Positions 44,310 through 52,255 of a DNA stretch of 64,000 nucleotides are shown piece after piece. The position numbers and the translations under genes are program-made. The stretch covers positions 169,601 through 233,600 of the forward strand of contig PLBY01000107.1 in assembly GCA_003134655.1 (NCBI GenBank), given 5' to 3'. Every line of letters begins with the position of its first letter. Position 1 is the stretch's first letter. The notes under the pieces are model-generated. The model worked only from the letters and a program-made list of their open reading frames with translations. It did no database searches and was not told where the DNA came from. Origin of the DNA: Acidobacteriaceae bacterium (lineage in GTDB: Bacteria; Acidobacteriota; Terriglobia; Terriglobales; Acidobacteriaceae).

Positions 44310-46259
44310 ATGAGTTACACCGTCCTGGCCCGCAAATACCGTCCGCAGAAATTCTCCGAGGTCATCGGACAAGAGCACGTCACTCGCACCCTCCAGAACG
44401 CGATCGAGCAGGGACGCACCGCCCATGGCTACATCTTCAGCGGCCACCGCGGTATCGGTAAAACCACCGTCGCTCGCATTCTGGCCATGGCCCTGAACTG
44501 CCGGTCCAAAGATCGGCCCGTGCCCGAGCCCTGCGGCGTCTGCGAATCCTGCACTGAGATCCGCGCCGGCAATGCCGTCGACGTTATCGAAATCGATGCG
44601 GCCACCAACCGCGGCATCGACGAGATCCGCGAGCTCCGCGAAGCCGCCCGCTATCGCCCCGCTCGCGACCGCTTCAAGATCTACATTCTCGACGAAGCCC
44701 ACCAGATCACCGACGCGGCCTTCAACGCCCTGCTCAAGACGCTGGAAGAGCCGCCGGACCACATCGTCTTCATGCTGGCGACCACGCAGCCCGAGGATAT
44801 CCCCCAAACTATCCGATCACGCTGCCAGCACTTCAGCTTTCGCGCTGTCAAGTTCGATGCCATCGTCGCCCAGTTGCGCGACCTCGTTACCCGCGAAAAC
44901 ATCGAGGCCGACGATGATGCCCTCGCCCTGCTCGCCGAAGCTGGCGATGGCTCCATGCGCGACGCACTTTCCATCCTCGACCAGGCCATCGCCTCCGCCA
45001 GTGGACGCGTCACCGCCGACTCCGTCCGCAACCTGGTCGGCGCCGCCCCCGCTCACATCCTCGAACAAGTGATGCAAGCTGTGTCCGAAGGCCGGAGCGA
45101 GGAAATCCTCCGCCAGGTCGACCACCTTATTAGTGAAGGCCACAGCCCCACGCACTTCGCCCGCCAGTTGGTTCGCTTCCTGCGCAACGCCACGGTCGCA
45201 AAGATTGCCGGAAAAGACTCTCCCTTGCTGCAGGTTTCCAGCGAAGAGCGCGAACGCGTCTCCCGTGTCGCTGAAATATTCGGCGAAGAAGATCTCACCC
45301 GACACCTGCAGATCATGCTCCGCACCCATGGCGAGCTGGGATACAAGCAGGAACAACGTTTCCACCTGGAACTCGGCCTGCTCAAAATGGCCCACGCGCA
45401 AAAGCTGCTGCCCATCGAGCAGTTGCTAAGCGATGTCGCTGCCGCGCCCGCTGCCAGCTCGCAGCGACCGCCAGCCAGGCCCACCATCGTCGGTAGCTCG
45501 TCGAGCGCTGAAACGCACCGTTCGGAGCCGACTCAGGCGCCGCGGCAAAGCTTTGTTTCCCCTTTCGCGGCCGACTCGGCCCGCAAGGGAACGCCCCGGC
45601 AGGAAGCCTCGTCCGATCCCGCGCCAGCACCGGGCCCGCGAATCGTGGCCGCAGCCAGCGCTCCCGAGCCAGTGATCATGGGATCCGCAGCGCCCGCTCC
45701 GATGCTTGATCCGGTCCCGGATCCGACGACCGATCGTAGAGACGTAGCTAGCTACGTCTCTGCCGGCGCAACCAAACAGTCGGCCCCGGAACCGCAGCCC
45801 AACGTAGAGGAGCAACCTCAACAAGTTCAGACAGCGAGCGCCTCGTCTCCGGCGCCGCCGCAACTGGAGCACCTCCAGAGTGCCGTCCTGCAAGCTCTCA
45901 CCGACGGCAACCAGCGCATCTTGGTCTCCATGCTTTCCGCCGGCGAGTGGAGTGTTCAAGGCAACGAACTAGTAATCAAGATCGCCGAATCGCAAACAGT
46001 AGTGGACATGTCTCTCGGCCCTGATGCGAAACGCCTGGCCATCGCCTCAGCCAGCGGAGTCCTCGGCCGCCCCGTGAAGTTGAAAGTAGTTCCCGGCGCC
46101 ACCGTGGCTCCTCAGGAATCCAAGCGCAACGGCAGCGCCCCGCGCCCATCCGGTCCCGGCGGCCGAGGCCGCGCCGAGCAAGACCCGGTCGTCCGCCGCA
46201 TGCAAGATAAGTTCAACGCCGAAATTCGCACCGTGATCGATTACAAGGAAAAGCGATAA
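44310..46259 (+). CDS. dnaX: DNA polymerase III subunit gamma/tau
   Basis: A 649-residue protein. The AAA+ clamp-loader domain has Walker A GHRGIGKTT, the zinc cysteines (NC...PCGVCESC), Walker B LDEAHQIT and sensor RSRCQHF. Domain III and a long proline/alanine-rich linker (about 375-530) follow. The tau-type C-terminus (about 535-620) ends VIDYKEKR. It loads the sliding clamp and organises the replisome. A 24-bp perfect palindrome lies within the linker coding region in frame. No frameshift slippery site was recognised, so a short gamma form is not predicted. ybaB and recR follow, the classic order. Confidence 0.95.
   Translation: MSYTVLARKYRPQKFSEVIGQEHVTRTLQNAIEQGRTAHGYIFSGHRGIGKTTVARILAMALNCRSKDRPVPEPCGVCESCTEIRAGNAVDVIEIDAATNRGIDEIRELREAARYRPARDRFKIYILDEAHQITDAAFNALLKTLEEPPDHIVFMLATTQPEDIPQTIRSRCQHFSFRAVKFDAIVAQLRDLVTRENIEADDDALALLAEAGDGSMRDALSILDQAIASASGRVTADSVRNLVGAAPAHILEQVMQAVSEGRSEEILRQVDHLISEGHSPTHFARQLVRFLRNATVAKIAGKDSPLLQVSSEERERVSRVAEIFGEEDLTRHLQIMLRTHGELGYKQEQRFHLELGLLKMAHAQKLLPIEQLLSDVAAAPAASSQRPPARPTIVGSSSSAETHRSEPTQAPRQSFVSPFAADSARKGTPRQEASSDPAPAPGPRIVAAASAPEPVIMGSAAPAPMLDPVPDPTTDRRDVASYVSAGATKQSAPEPQPNVEEQPQQVQTASASSPAPPQLEHLQSAVLQALTDGNQRILVSMLSAGEWSVQGNELVIKIAESQTVVDMSLGPDAKRLAIASASGVLGRPVKLKVVPGATVAPQESKRNGSAPRPSGPGGRGRAEQDPVVRRMQDKFNAEIRTVIDYKEKR
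45738..45761. repeat. 24-bp perfect palindrome inside dnaX
   Basis: The sequence beginning AGAGACGTAGCT is its own reverse complement. A near copy (GTAGAGAC...GTCTCTAC) lies in the intergenic region at 50767-50793, so this appears to be a dispersed repeat that landed in the dnaX linker. Confidence 0.75.
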
Positions 46260-46261
46260 AG

Positions 46262-46382
46262 CAAGGTTTCAAAGTTTCAGGGTTTCAAGGTTTCGAGTAC
46301 CCGTATCGAAGCCGCCGGCCTTTGCCACAACACACTCGAGTCTTTGAAACCTTGAAACTCTGAAACCTTGAAACTTTGACAC
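46262..46382. repeat. TTTCAA-rich inverted repeat, copy 2
   Basis: AGGTTTCAAAGTTTCAGGG and GGTTTCAAGG on the left mirror CTTTGAAACCTTGAAAC and CCTTGAAACTTTG on the right, around a unique core. It is the same family as 41720-41820 and sits between dnaX and ybaB. Confidence 0.72.
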
Positions 46383-46392
46383 GTGAGGTTCT

Positions 46393-46698
46393 ATGGGTGG
46401 ATTCAACCTGCAAGAGCTGATGTCTAAAGCTAAGTCGCAGTACGAAGACCTGCAGAAAAAAATGCAGGCGACCGTCGTCGAAGCCACGTCCGGGGGCGGC
46501 ACCGTCACCGCCAAAATGGACGGCCGCAAGCAACTCCTCAGCCTGCGCATCGATCCCGAAGCTGTGAAATCCGGTGACGTCGAAATGCTGCAAGACCTGG
46601 TGCTCGCTGCAGTTAACGAGGCTGCCCGCAAAGTCGACGCCCAAATGCAATCGACAGTGGGAGGAATGCTCGGCGGCCTCGGTATCCCCGGACTCTGA
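46393..46698 (+). CDS. ybaB: YbaB/EbfC nucleoid-associated protein
   Basis: A 101-residue protein with GTGAGG before the ATG. The layout is typical: an N-terminal helix (NLQELMSKAKSQYEDLQKKM), the central sheet (VEATSGGGTVTAKMDG) and a C-terminal helix with VNEAARKVDAQM. YbaB dimers bind DNA and affect nucleoid compaction. It is usually found between dnaX and recR, as here, although another gene is inserted before recR. Confidence 0.93.
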   Translation: MGGFNLQELMSKAKSQYEDLQKKMQATVVEATSGGGTVTAKMDGRKQLLSLRIDPEAVKSGDVEMLQDLVLAAVNEAARKVDAQMQSTVGGMLGGLGIPGL

Positions 46699-46701
46699 TT
46701 A

Positions 46702-47214
46702 ATGAAGAAGATTAAGAATCTGTACTTGCACCCTGCCGTGACCGTTGCCGTGCTACTGATGCTCGCTGCCTCGCAAACATCTGCCCAATCTGCCAATCCG
46801 AAAGAGGCGTCCATGCCCGCTCACGCCACTGGCCCCTTCGACGTCAAAGTCACACCCCAGGATGACAAATCCGACGACCCACTGCTTGGCCGCATGACGC
46901 TCGATAAGCAGTACCACGGCGATCTCGATGCCACCGGCAAAGGCCAAATGCTCACCGCCGGGTCCGCCGTCAAAGGTTCCGGAGCCTATGTCGCCATCGA
47001 AAAGGTCACCGGAAGCTTGCAAGGGCGCACCGGCTCTTTCGTCCTGCAGCACACCGGAATCATGACGCAGAATGCGCCGCAACTCACCATCACCGTGGTG
47101 CCTGACTCCGGCACCGGCCAATTGGCAGGAATCGCCGGAAAGATGACAATCATCATCGCCGCCGGCGGCAAGCACTCCTACGATCTCGAATACACGCTGC
47201 CGCAATCGCAGTGA
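46702..47214 (+). CDS. Exported DUF3224-family protein
   Basis: A 170-residue protein that starts three bases after the ybaB stop codon. A signal peptide (PAVTVAVLLMLAASQTSAQS) leads to a beta-barrel-like domain of the DUF3224 type (LGRMTLDKQYHGDLDATGKGQML; YVAIEKVTGSLQGRTGSFVLQH; GTGQLAGIAGKM). The fold resembles allene oxide cyclase barrels. The function is unknown. It interrupts the usual ybaB-recR pair, so it may be a local insertion transcribed with replication and repair genes. Confidence 0.85.
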   Translation: MKKIKNLYLHPAVTVAVLLMLAASQTSAQSANPKEASMPAHATGPFDVKVTPQDDKSDDPLLGRMTLDKQYHGDLDATGKGQMLTAGSAVKGSGAYVAIEKVTGSLQGRTGSFVLQHTGIMTQNAPQLTITVVPDSGTGQLAGIAGKMTIIIAAGGKHSYDLEYTLPQSQ

Positions 47215-47229
47215 GTGATTCCTAATGCT

Positions 47230-47259
47230 TGTCATCCTGAGCGAAGCGAAGGACCTATG
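47230..47259. repeat. Dispersed CCTGAGCGAAG repeat before recR
   Basis: GTCATCCTGAGCGAAGCGAA followed by GGACCT matches a widespread bacterial intergenic repeat type. It is a single copy here, 70 bases before recR. Confidence 0.55.
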
Positions 47260-47330
47260 CACTTTCTCGCCGCTGACCAAATCGCATAGGCCACATCAAA
47301 GATGACGAGCCGATTGAAAGTGAATTGAAA

Positions 47331-47930
47331 ATGTCTAAATTCGCCGAACCCATGTCCCGCCTGATCGATGAGCTGAAAAAGCTCCCCGGCGTTGGCGCTA
47401 AGAGCGCACAGCGTCTGGCCTTCTATATCCTGCGTTCCAGCGATGAAGACGCCGAGGCCCTCGCCACCGCGGTACGCGACGTCAAGGCCAACCTCCGCCT
47501 GTGCTCGGTGTGCAATAACATCACCGATGTCGACCCCTGCGTCTACTGCACCAGTCCGACGCGCAACCAGCGCCTGGTCTGCGTGGTCGAAGAACCCACC
47601 AACATCGCTGCCATTGAAAAAACCAAGCATTTCAACGGAGTCTTCCACGTCCTGCACGGCGCCATCTCGCCGCTGCATGGCATCGGTCCCGAGCAGTTGC
47701 GCATCTCGAACCTCATCACTCGCGTCGATGCGGGCAACGTCGACGAAGTCATCGTCGCGACGAATCCCACCGTCGAAGGCGAAGCCACCGCCACCTATCT
47801 CTCGCAGCAACTCAAGCGCGTCGGAGTGAAAGTAACCCGCATCGCCATGGGCATCCCCGTCGGCAGCGATATTGAATACACGGATGAGATCACGATGCTG
47901 AAAGCCATGGAAGGCCGTCGAGACATGTGA
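47331..47930 (+). CDS. recR: Recombination protein RecR
   Basis: The ATG at 47331 gives 199 residues, the normal length; a TTG two codons earlier is possible. The order is helix-hairpin-helix (LPGVGAKSAQRLAFYIL), C4 zinc finger (CSVCNNITDVDPCVYC), Toprim (VCVVEEPTNIAAIE) and Walker-like C-terminus (NPTVEGEATATYL). RecR works with RecO and RecF to load RecA at gaps. A dispersed repeat and palindrome flank the gene on both sides. Confidence 0.95.
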   Translation: MSKFAEPMSRLIDELKKLPGVGAKSAQRLAFYILRSSDEDAEALATAVRDVKANLRLCSVCNNITDVDPCVYCTSPTRNQRLVCVVEEPTNIAAIEKTKHFNGVFHVLHGAISPLHGIGPEQLRISNLITRVDAGNVDEVIVATNPTVEGEATATYLSQQLKRVGVKVTRIAMGIPVGSDIEYTDEITMLKAMEGRRDM

Positions 47931-47943
47931 GGTTTAAATGAGG

Positions 47944-47965
47944 GGACAGCCGCCCTCGGCTGTCC
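47944..47965. repeat. GGACAGCCG palindrome after recR
   Basis: GGACAGCCG, a four-base loop CCCT, then CGGCTGTCC form a perfect 9-bp hairpin. Related GAGCCGCC...TCGGCTG units lie near 42234-42260 and 59427-59441. Confidence 0.6.
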
Positions 47966-48008
47966 GTCGGCTGTTCCGTCGAGCGAAGCTCGACAGCGGG
48001 TCGCAGCT

Positions 48009-50714
48009 TTACTTCTTTATTTCCACGTCCCAGTTCAACACCAGGGTGATCGGCGAAGAGAATCCTTGTTCTGGCTCTAGAGCCACCAGAATTCGTCCAT
48101 CGGGCGCTTCATCCACCGGCCGCACCCCGCCTGGAGCCGTGAAAATCTGCTGGGGTACGCCCGAGTGAAATTCGCTGCCTTGTGGTTGGATGTCGACCAC
48201 CATCAGTCCTCCCGCCGCATCGCGGAAGTAGATCTGCTTGCCATTCCGGCTCCAGGCCACGCCCGGGACGTTCATCGTGACCCCGTTGTTGGAAATCTGC
48301 CAACGCCCGACCCTGCCAGGAAACGGCACCACATAGACTTCACCGCGCCCGCTTTCGTTTGAGATGTAGGCCAGCCAGTGCCCGTCCGGAGACAGCCTGG
48401 GCAGTATCTCGTCAAACTGCGAATTCAGCAGCGGCGTCAGCGCTTCTGGCTTCTCTGAAACTGGCAGCGACAGCACATCCATGCCCGTGCTGGAATTCTG
48501 TTGCTGGACGATAATCGTGTGCCCATCCGACGACCAGTCCCTCACCCCCGACACCTGCTCGCTTGAGGCAGTCACCGGAGTCCCCGTTCCATTGGCGGGT
48601 ATGATTTGCACTGTTGTTCCCAGGGATGCAATCGCCAGGTGGGTGCCATCAGGAGACCACGCCGCGCTGTAGCCCACTGCGGGATGGAAGGTCAATCGGG
48701 ACAGATTTCCACGTTCCACATCCATGAGCCAAAGATCATATTTGCCGGTCTCCGTCGCATCCTCGCGGGAGACGACCAACCTGCGGCCATCGGGGGAAAA
48801 CCGCAGCCACCCGTAGATCGCCGGCTCCCCCAGAGTCGCGACTTGTTTTCCATTGTGGTCCAGCCACACTAGGCGACTTGGGCTCGAATATGCACTCCGA
48901 TAGACGAGCACGCCACTCGCCGAGACAGAAAAATTCCCCCGCGATTTTGCCTCGACGTACTCCACTTTCGGCGCTACCGGCACTGGATTCCCGTTCACAG
49001 CCAATCGTTCCGGATCGAACGGCTGCGCCACCAGATTGCCGTCCTTGGTGAAGAAGAGGAAACCGTTGGCGTACTCGGCGGCGCTGTTGTCTTCGACGAT
49101 CAGCTTCGTTTCTGGAGAATCGAGCGAAGCTGCATAAACCTTGCCCCGGAAATCGGCTCCTTCCGTTCCCACATATAAAAAGTGTTTTCCATCGGGGAGG
49201 AAGAAGGGCCAGCGGCTCCCGGCAAAAGGGCCTGGCTTCTTGACCTTGGTCACGGCTACGGGTTGTCCCCCGCCGTCGGGGATGCGATAGATCACGTCAT
49301 GAATCCCCGGCGTGAAAAGAATCACGCCCTCGCGGTTCCATGTCCCGCCGCGTCCGAACGGAGAATCGCATAGCGCTTGCACCACTCCGCCGGAAGCTTC
49401 CACCTTCTTCAATTTTCCGTTCGCGAAGAATCCGATGAACTTGCTGTCCGGCGACCAGAACGGGTAATAGGCGCCATCTGTTCCCTCCAAAGCCTGTGCC
49501 TCGGGGGCATGAAGCGGCCGTACAAAAAGAAGTTGTTTGCCCGCGCCTTCCGCAATGAAAGCAATACTGTTGCCGTCCGGGGAAATCGTGAGGTGATTGC
49601 TGTTATTCAGCGACGTGAAAGTGTAATGCTCTGGCGGCCCGATCTGCGCCCGCACGACCTTCCGGAAGCTCTCGGCCTTCTTCGAGAAGATCAGCGTCCC
49701 CGCGATCCCGCCCGCAGCGAGAAGCCCACACAACACGATCCCCGCAATCAGCCCCCGCTCGCGGTTCTTCCTGCGTGCCGCCACCGGCGCGGGCACTCCC
49801 GCCTGCGATCCCCCCTCCACAATCCACATTAGCTGCAGCTTCAGATCATGCACATTCTGGAACCGCTCATCGGGATCCTTTGCCAAACAGACCTTCACGA
49901 CTCGATCGAGGGCCGGCGGCGACATCGGACGCACCACCGAAATCGGCTGCGGCTCGGACGCCAGTATCGCCGCCACTACGCTCGCCTGCGTCTTGCCGCT
50001 GAATGCCTTGATGCCCGTCGCCATTTCGTACAACACCGCGCCCAACGCAAAAATGTCCGAGCGCGCATCCGCCTCTTTTCCTTCAATCTGCTCGGTCGAC
50101 ATGTACTGGAAGGTGCCCACGATCATGCCCCGCGCCGTCAGCGGATTCTGCGACGCCCGCGCGCCCTCGCCCGTGCCAGTTCCACCCGTCCAGGCCCCGT
50201 CCAATGTTGCGGTCAGTCCCGAAGACGGCGGCGGCCCGGTCACCGCTTTGGCCAGCCCAAAGTCCATCAGCTTCGCGCCCGCCTTCGTCAGCATGATGTT
50301 CCCCGGCTTCAGATCGCGGTGGATCACTCCCGTCTTGTGCGCCTTCTCCAGCCCTTCGCAAATCTCAATGCCATACTTCAGCACCTGCTCCGGAGGCAGC
50401 GGCCCCTTCGCCAGCCGGGCAGCCAGCGTCTCGCCCTCCAGAAACTCCATGACAATGTAGTCCATCCCGTCCTGATGTCCCACGTCATACAAAGTGCAGA
50501 TGTTGGGATGGTTCAGCGATGAAATCGCCCTCGCCTCGCGGTCAAACCGCTGCTTGGCCTCAGGATTGTCGGTCAGATGTGCCGGAAGAATTTTGATTGC
50601 GACCGTGCGGTCGAGCCGGGTATCGCGAGCGCGGTACACCTCGCCCATCCCTCCCGCACCTGCCGCAGAAATGACTTCATAAGGACCAACGCGCGAGCCA
50701 GAGGTCAGAGACAT
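48009..50714 (-). CDS. Membrane Ser/Thr protein kinase with PD40 beta-propeller
   Basis: A 901-residue protein. The kinase domain (about 10-275) has GAGGMGEVYRA, the catalytic Lys in VAIKIL, HRDLKPGNIML and DFGLAK, all intact. One TM helix (about 322-342, IAGIVLCGLLAAGGIAGTLIF) joins it to a periplasmic WD40/PD40-like propeller with SPDGxxIAF-type blades. The architecture is common in Acidobacteria. The propeller probably senses an envelope ligand, and the kinase faces the cytoplasm. The substrate is unknown. It is the only Hanks-type kinase in the window. Confidence 0.93.
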   Translation of the reverse strand: MSLTSGSRVGPYEVISAAGAGGMGEVYRARDTRLDRTVAIKILPAHLTDNPEAKQRFDREARAISSLNHPNICTLYDVGHQDGMDYIVMEFLEGETLAARLAKGPLPPEQVLKYGIEICEGLEKAHKTGVIHRDLKPGNIMLTKAGAKLMDFGLAKAVTGPPPSSGLTATLDGAWTGGTGTGEGARASQNPLTARGMIVGTFQYMSTEQIEGKEADARSDIFALGAVLYEMATGIKAFSGKTQASVVAAILASEPQPISVVRPMSPPALDRVVKVCLAKDPDERFQNVHDLKLQLMWIVEGGSQAGVPAPVAARRKNRERGLIAGIVLCGLLAAGGIAGTLIFSKKAESFRKVVRAQIGPPEHYTFTSLNNSNHLTISPDGNSIAFIAEGAGKQLLFVRPLHAPEAQALEGTDGAYYPFWSPDSKFIGFFANGKLKKVEASGGVVQALCDSPFGRGGTWNREGVILFTPGIHDVIYRIPDGGGQPVAVTKVKKPGPFAGSRWPFFLPDGKHFLYVGTEGADFRGKVYAASLDSPETKLIVEDNSAAEYANGFLFFTKDGNLVAQPFDPERLAVNGNPVPVAPKVEYVEAKSRGNFSVSASGVLVYRSAYSSPSRLVWLDHNGKQVATLGEPAIYGWLRFSPDGRRLVVSREDATETGKYDLWLMDVERGNLSRLTFHPAVGYSAAWSPDGTHLAIASLGTTVQIIPANGTGTPVTASSEQVSGVRDWSSDGHTIIVQQQNSSTGMDVLSLPVSEKPEALTPLLNSQFDEILPRLSPDGHWLAYISNESGRGEVYVVPFPGRVGRWQISNNGVTMNVPGVAWSRNGKQIYFRDAAGGLMVVDIQPQGSEFHSGVPQQIFTAPGGVRPVDEAPDGRILVALEPEQGFSSPITLVLNWDVEIKK

Positions 50715-50766
50715 GAGTGCCCGAAATTATAGCCGAGAAAGTGCACGTTGCATCCCGTCGCAATTC

Positions 50767-50793
50767 GTAGAGACGTAGCTTGCTAGTCTCTAC
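50767..50793. repeat. GTAGAGAC palindromic repeat
   Basis: Perfect 8-bp arms GTAGAGAC and GTCTCTAC enclose GTAGCTTGCTA. It shares the sequence of the palindrome inside dnaX. Confidence 0.72.
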
Positions 50794-50816
50794 CCGCCAG
50801 CAATGTGGATCTCGCG

Positions 50817-50842
50817 AGGATGCACACCTTAGTGTGCATCCT
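50817..50842. repeat. 10-bp hairpin AGGATGCACA
   Basis: AGGATGCACA, loop CCTTAG, then TGTGCATCCT form a perfect hairpin with no T-tract. It stands alone in the gap upstream of the kinase gene. Confidence 0.6.
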
Positions 50843-50945
50843 GTGCAAAACTTTGCTCTTGGAGCTGGGAGCGAAACGTGCGCCGATCAAAATCTGGCGC
50901 GCATCGCTGTTCCGATAACTGCAATGAAAACAATCGCTTAAGACG

Positions 50946-51148
50946 TACAATCGGAACAAATAGATACATGGCACGCTGCGTGCACCCCGCCCCATGTCGG
51001 TTTCCTCTTGCCGGTCAGATCTTTCGATCTGTTGACTCGCCTGAGGAGCAGAACAGCACCCTCAGCGCCAGTCGCGCCGCGCTGCGATGTAACCGCATCC
51101 AACTCGACGCAGAAGAAGCCGGGCCAACCAGCCCGGTTTTCTTTTTCC
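50946..51148 (+). ncRNA. Candidate small RNA
   Basis: Both flanking genes are on the minus strand, yet the gap holds a plus-strand intrinsic terminator (51119-51148). Upstream of it are a -10-like TACAAT (50946-50951, weak -35), a hairpin GTCAGATC-TTTC-GATCTG with flanking GAC pairing (51014-51036) and a CTGAGG/CCTCAG stem (51041-51065). CTGCGT near the 5' side can pair with ACGCAG just before the terminator. The transcript would be about 190 nt. I recognise no known family (not tmRNA, SRP or RNase P). 6S RNA has a similar length but I cannot confirm it. Confidence 0.4.
51119..51148 (+). terminator. Intrinsic terminator on the plus strand
   Basis: Stem CCGGGC/GCCCGG with loop CAACCA, followed by TTTTCTTTTTCC. 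The T-tract is on the plus strand only; on the other strand the hairpin is followed by CTTCTTCTG. Confidence 0.72.
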
Positions 51149-51202
51149 TGTAGCGCCGGCAGCCTGCCGGCTGTCGCGAGGGCGTCTCGCCCTCGCATCC
51201 GG
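51149..51202. repeat. CGCCGGC / CGAGGGCG repeat, copy 1
   Basis: TGTAGCGCCGGC, then GCCGGCTGTCGCGAGGGCG and CGCCCTCGC, giving two nested hairpins directly after a terminator. The same unit follows the terminator at 56955. Confidence 0.7.
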
Positions 51203-51243
51203 AATCGCCAGCGGCGAGCTGGCCCGCTCAACTCCCTCGCGGA

Positions 51244-51807
51244 CTAGCAAGGTACTTCCGGCTCAAGGAAAACATTCAACTCTTCCTCGGCTGTCTCCAG
51301 TCCCTCAGGCAGTGTCCCGCGATTGTACTCAGCCATACGGTTCTTCCACTTCAGAAAGTCCGTGATGCTCTGCGGTTCAATGCGTACCTCGACTCGCCGC
51401 AGGCTGGCCAGTAGAAGATTCATTTCATAGCGGAAGCCGGTAGCCGTTCTCAGATTCTTCGCCGAGCTCCGCACCATCTCGATCCGCCCGCGGCGCAATT
51501 CCAACAATCCCCAACCTGCATCCAATTCCTCAATCTTCACCAACGATGGCGGAGTCAGGTAAAACCGCTCACAGCCGACTCCCTGCTCAGGCTTGGTGCG
51601 AAAAGGCTTCCCGCGATCCGCCAGAAAATCCGCCCGCGTGACTTTGCACTCGACGAGGACCGAATGCGAAGCGCGCTTCCATCCAATCGCGTCCGGCATC
51701 TCGCCACTGACGCAGGCCTGCTCCGACAGCACCACCCCGCAGCGATACGACCGCAGCCACCGCACCGCTCGCTCCACCAGTTGCGCGTGAGTCATCGATG
51801 TATGCAT
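51244..51807 (-). CDS. PD-(D/E)XK nuclease-like protein (MmcB-like)
   Basis: A 187-residue protein with a possible nuclease core: LVERAVRWLRS helix, PDAIGWKR and VLVECKVTRADFLAD. The PD...ECK spacing fits the PD-(D/E)XK fold, and the helix after it (ADFLADRGKPFR) resembles MmcB-type DNA-repair proteins. The C-terminal 80 residues are helical and unassigned. Substrate and activity are unknown. A second in-frame Met four codons in is an alternative start. The gap downstream holds the small-RNA candidate. Confidence 0.6.
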   Translation of the reverse strand: MHTSMTHAQLVERAVRWLRSYRCGVVLSEQACVSGEMPDAIGWKRASHSVLVECKVTRADFLADRGKPFRTKPEQGVGCERFYLTPPSLVKIEELDAGWGLLELRRGRIEMVRSSAKNLRTATGFRYEMNLLLASLRRVEVRIEPQSITDFLKWKNRMAEYNRGTLPEGLETAEEELNVFLEPEVPC

Positions 51808-51886
51808 TTGTAACCCGGACCTTACGTCGCCGAAAGTGACTGCGGGGCTTCCCCGGCCCGACGAGCGCTCGATCCTTCCTTAAGGA

Positions 51887-52255
51887 TCATCGTTCCTCTA
51901 GAACTTTCCCGATCAGTGTTCCTTCGATGTTCTTGTCGCAGTACCGGGCATTTTCTTCGGTACGGTAGAATGAGTGCTCGCACCGCAGCCGCGTTCCGCC
52001 ATCCCACCAGCACACGTTATAGTACGTCTCAAACTGGTCGGAAGAGAGAATCTCGTAAGGAATCATCTCAAGCGGCGTGTCGTCCAACCCTACTTCGCCC
52101 CTGGGATTCTTGTAGGCCACGGTTCTGCCATCTACCGTCAACAAGACATAAAGATCTACACCCCGAAAAAAGCAACGCAGAAACTTTCGCACGAACTTCG
52201 TCCCGCCAAGAAGGAACAGTACAGCCAGCATCACCAAGAGGGTCAATGCATGCAT
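51887..52255 (-). CDS. Short membrane-anchored protein of unknown function
   Basis: A 122-residue protein with an N-terminal TM helix (ALTLLVMLAVLFLLGG) and a compact C-terminal domain containing two tryptophans and three cysteines (YYNVCWWDGGTRLRCEHSF). No family is recognised. Its ATG overlaps the stop of the upstream CHAD-HD gene (TGATG), so translation is probably coupled. An overlapping GTG one codon earlier is also possible. Confidence 0.62.
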   Translation of the reverse strand: MHALTLLVMLAVLFLLGGTKFVRKFLRCFFRGVDLYVLLTVDGRTVAYKNPRGEVGLDDTPLEMIPYEILSSDQFETYYNVCWWDGGTRLRCEHSFYRTEENARYCDKNIEGTLIGKVLEER

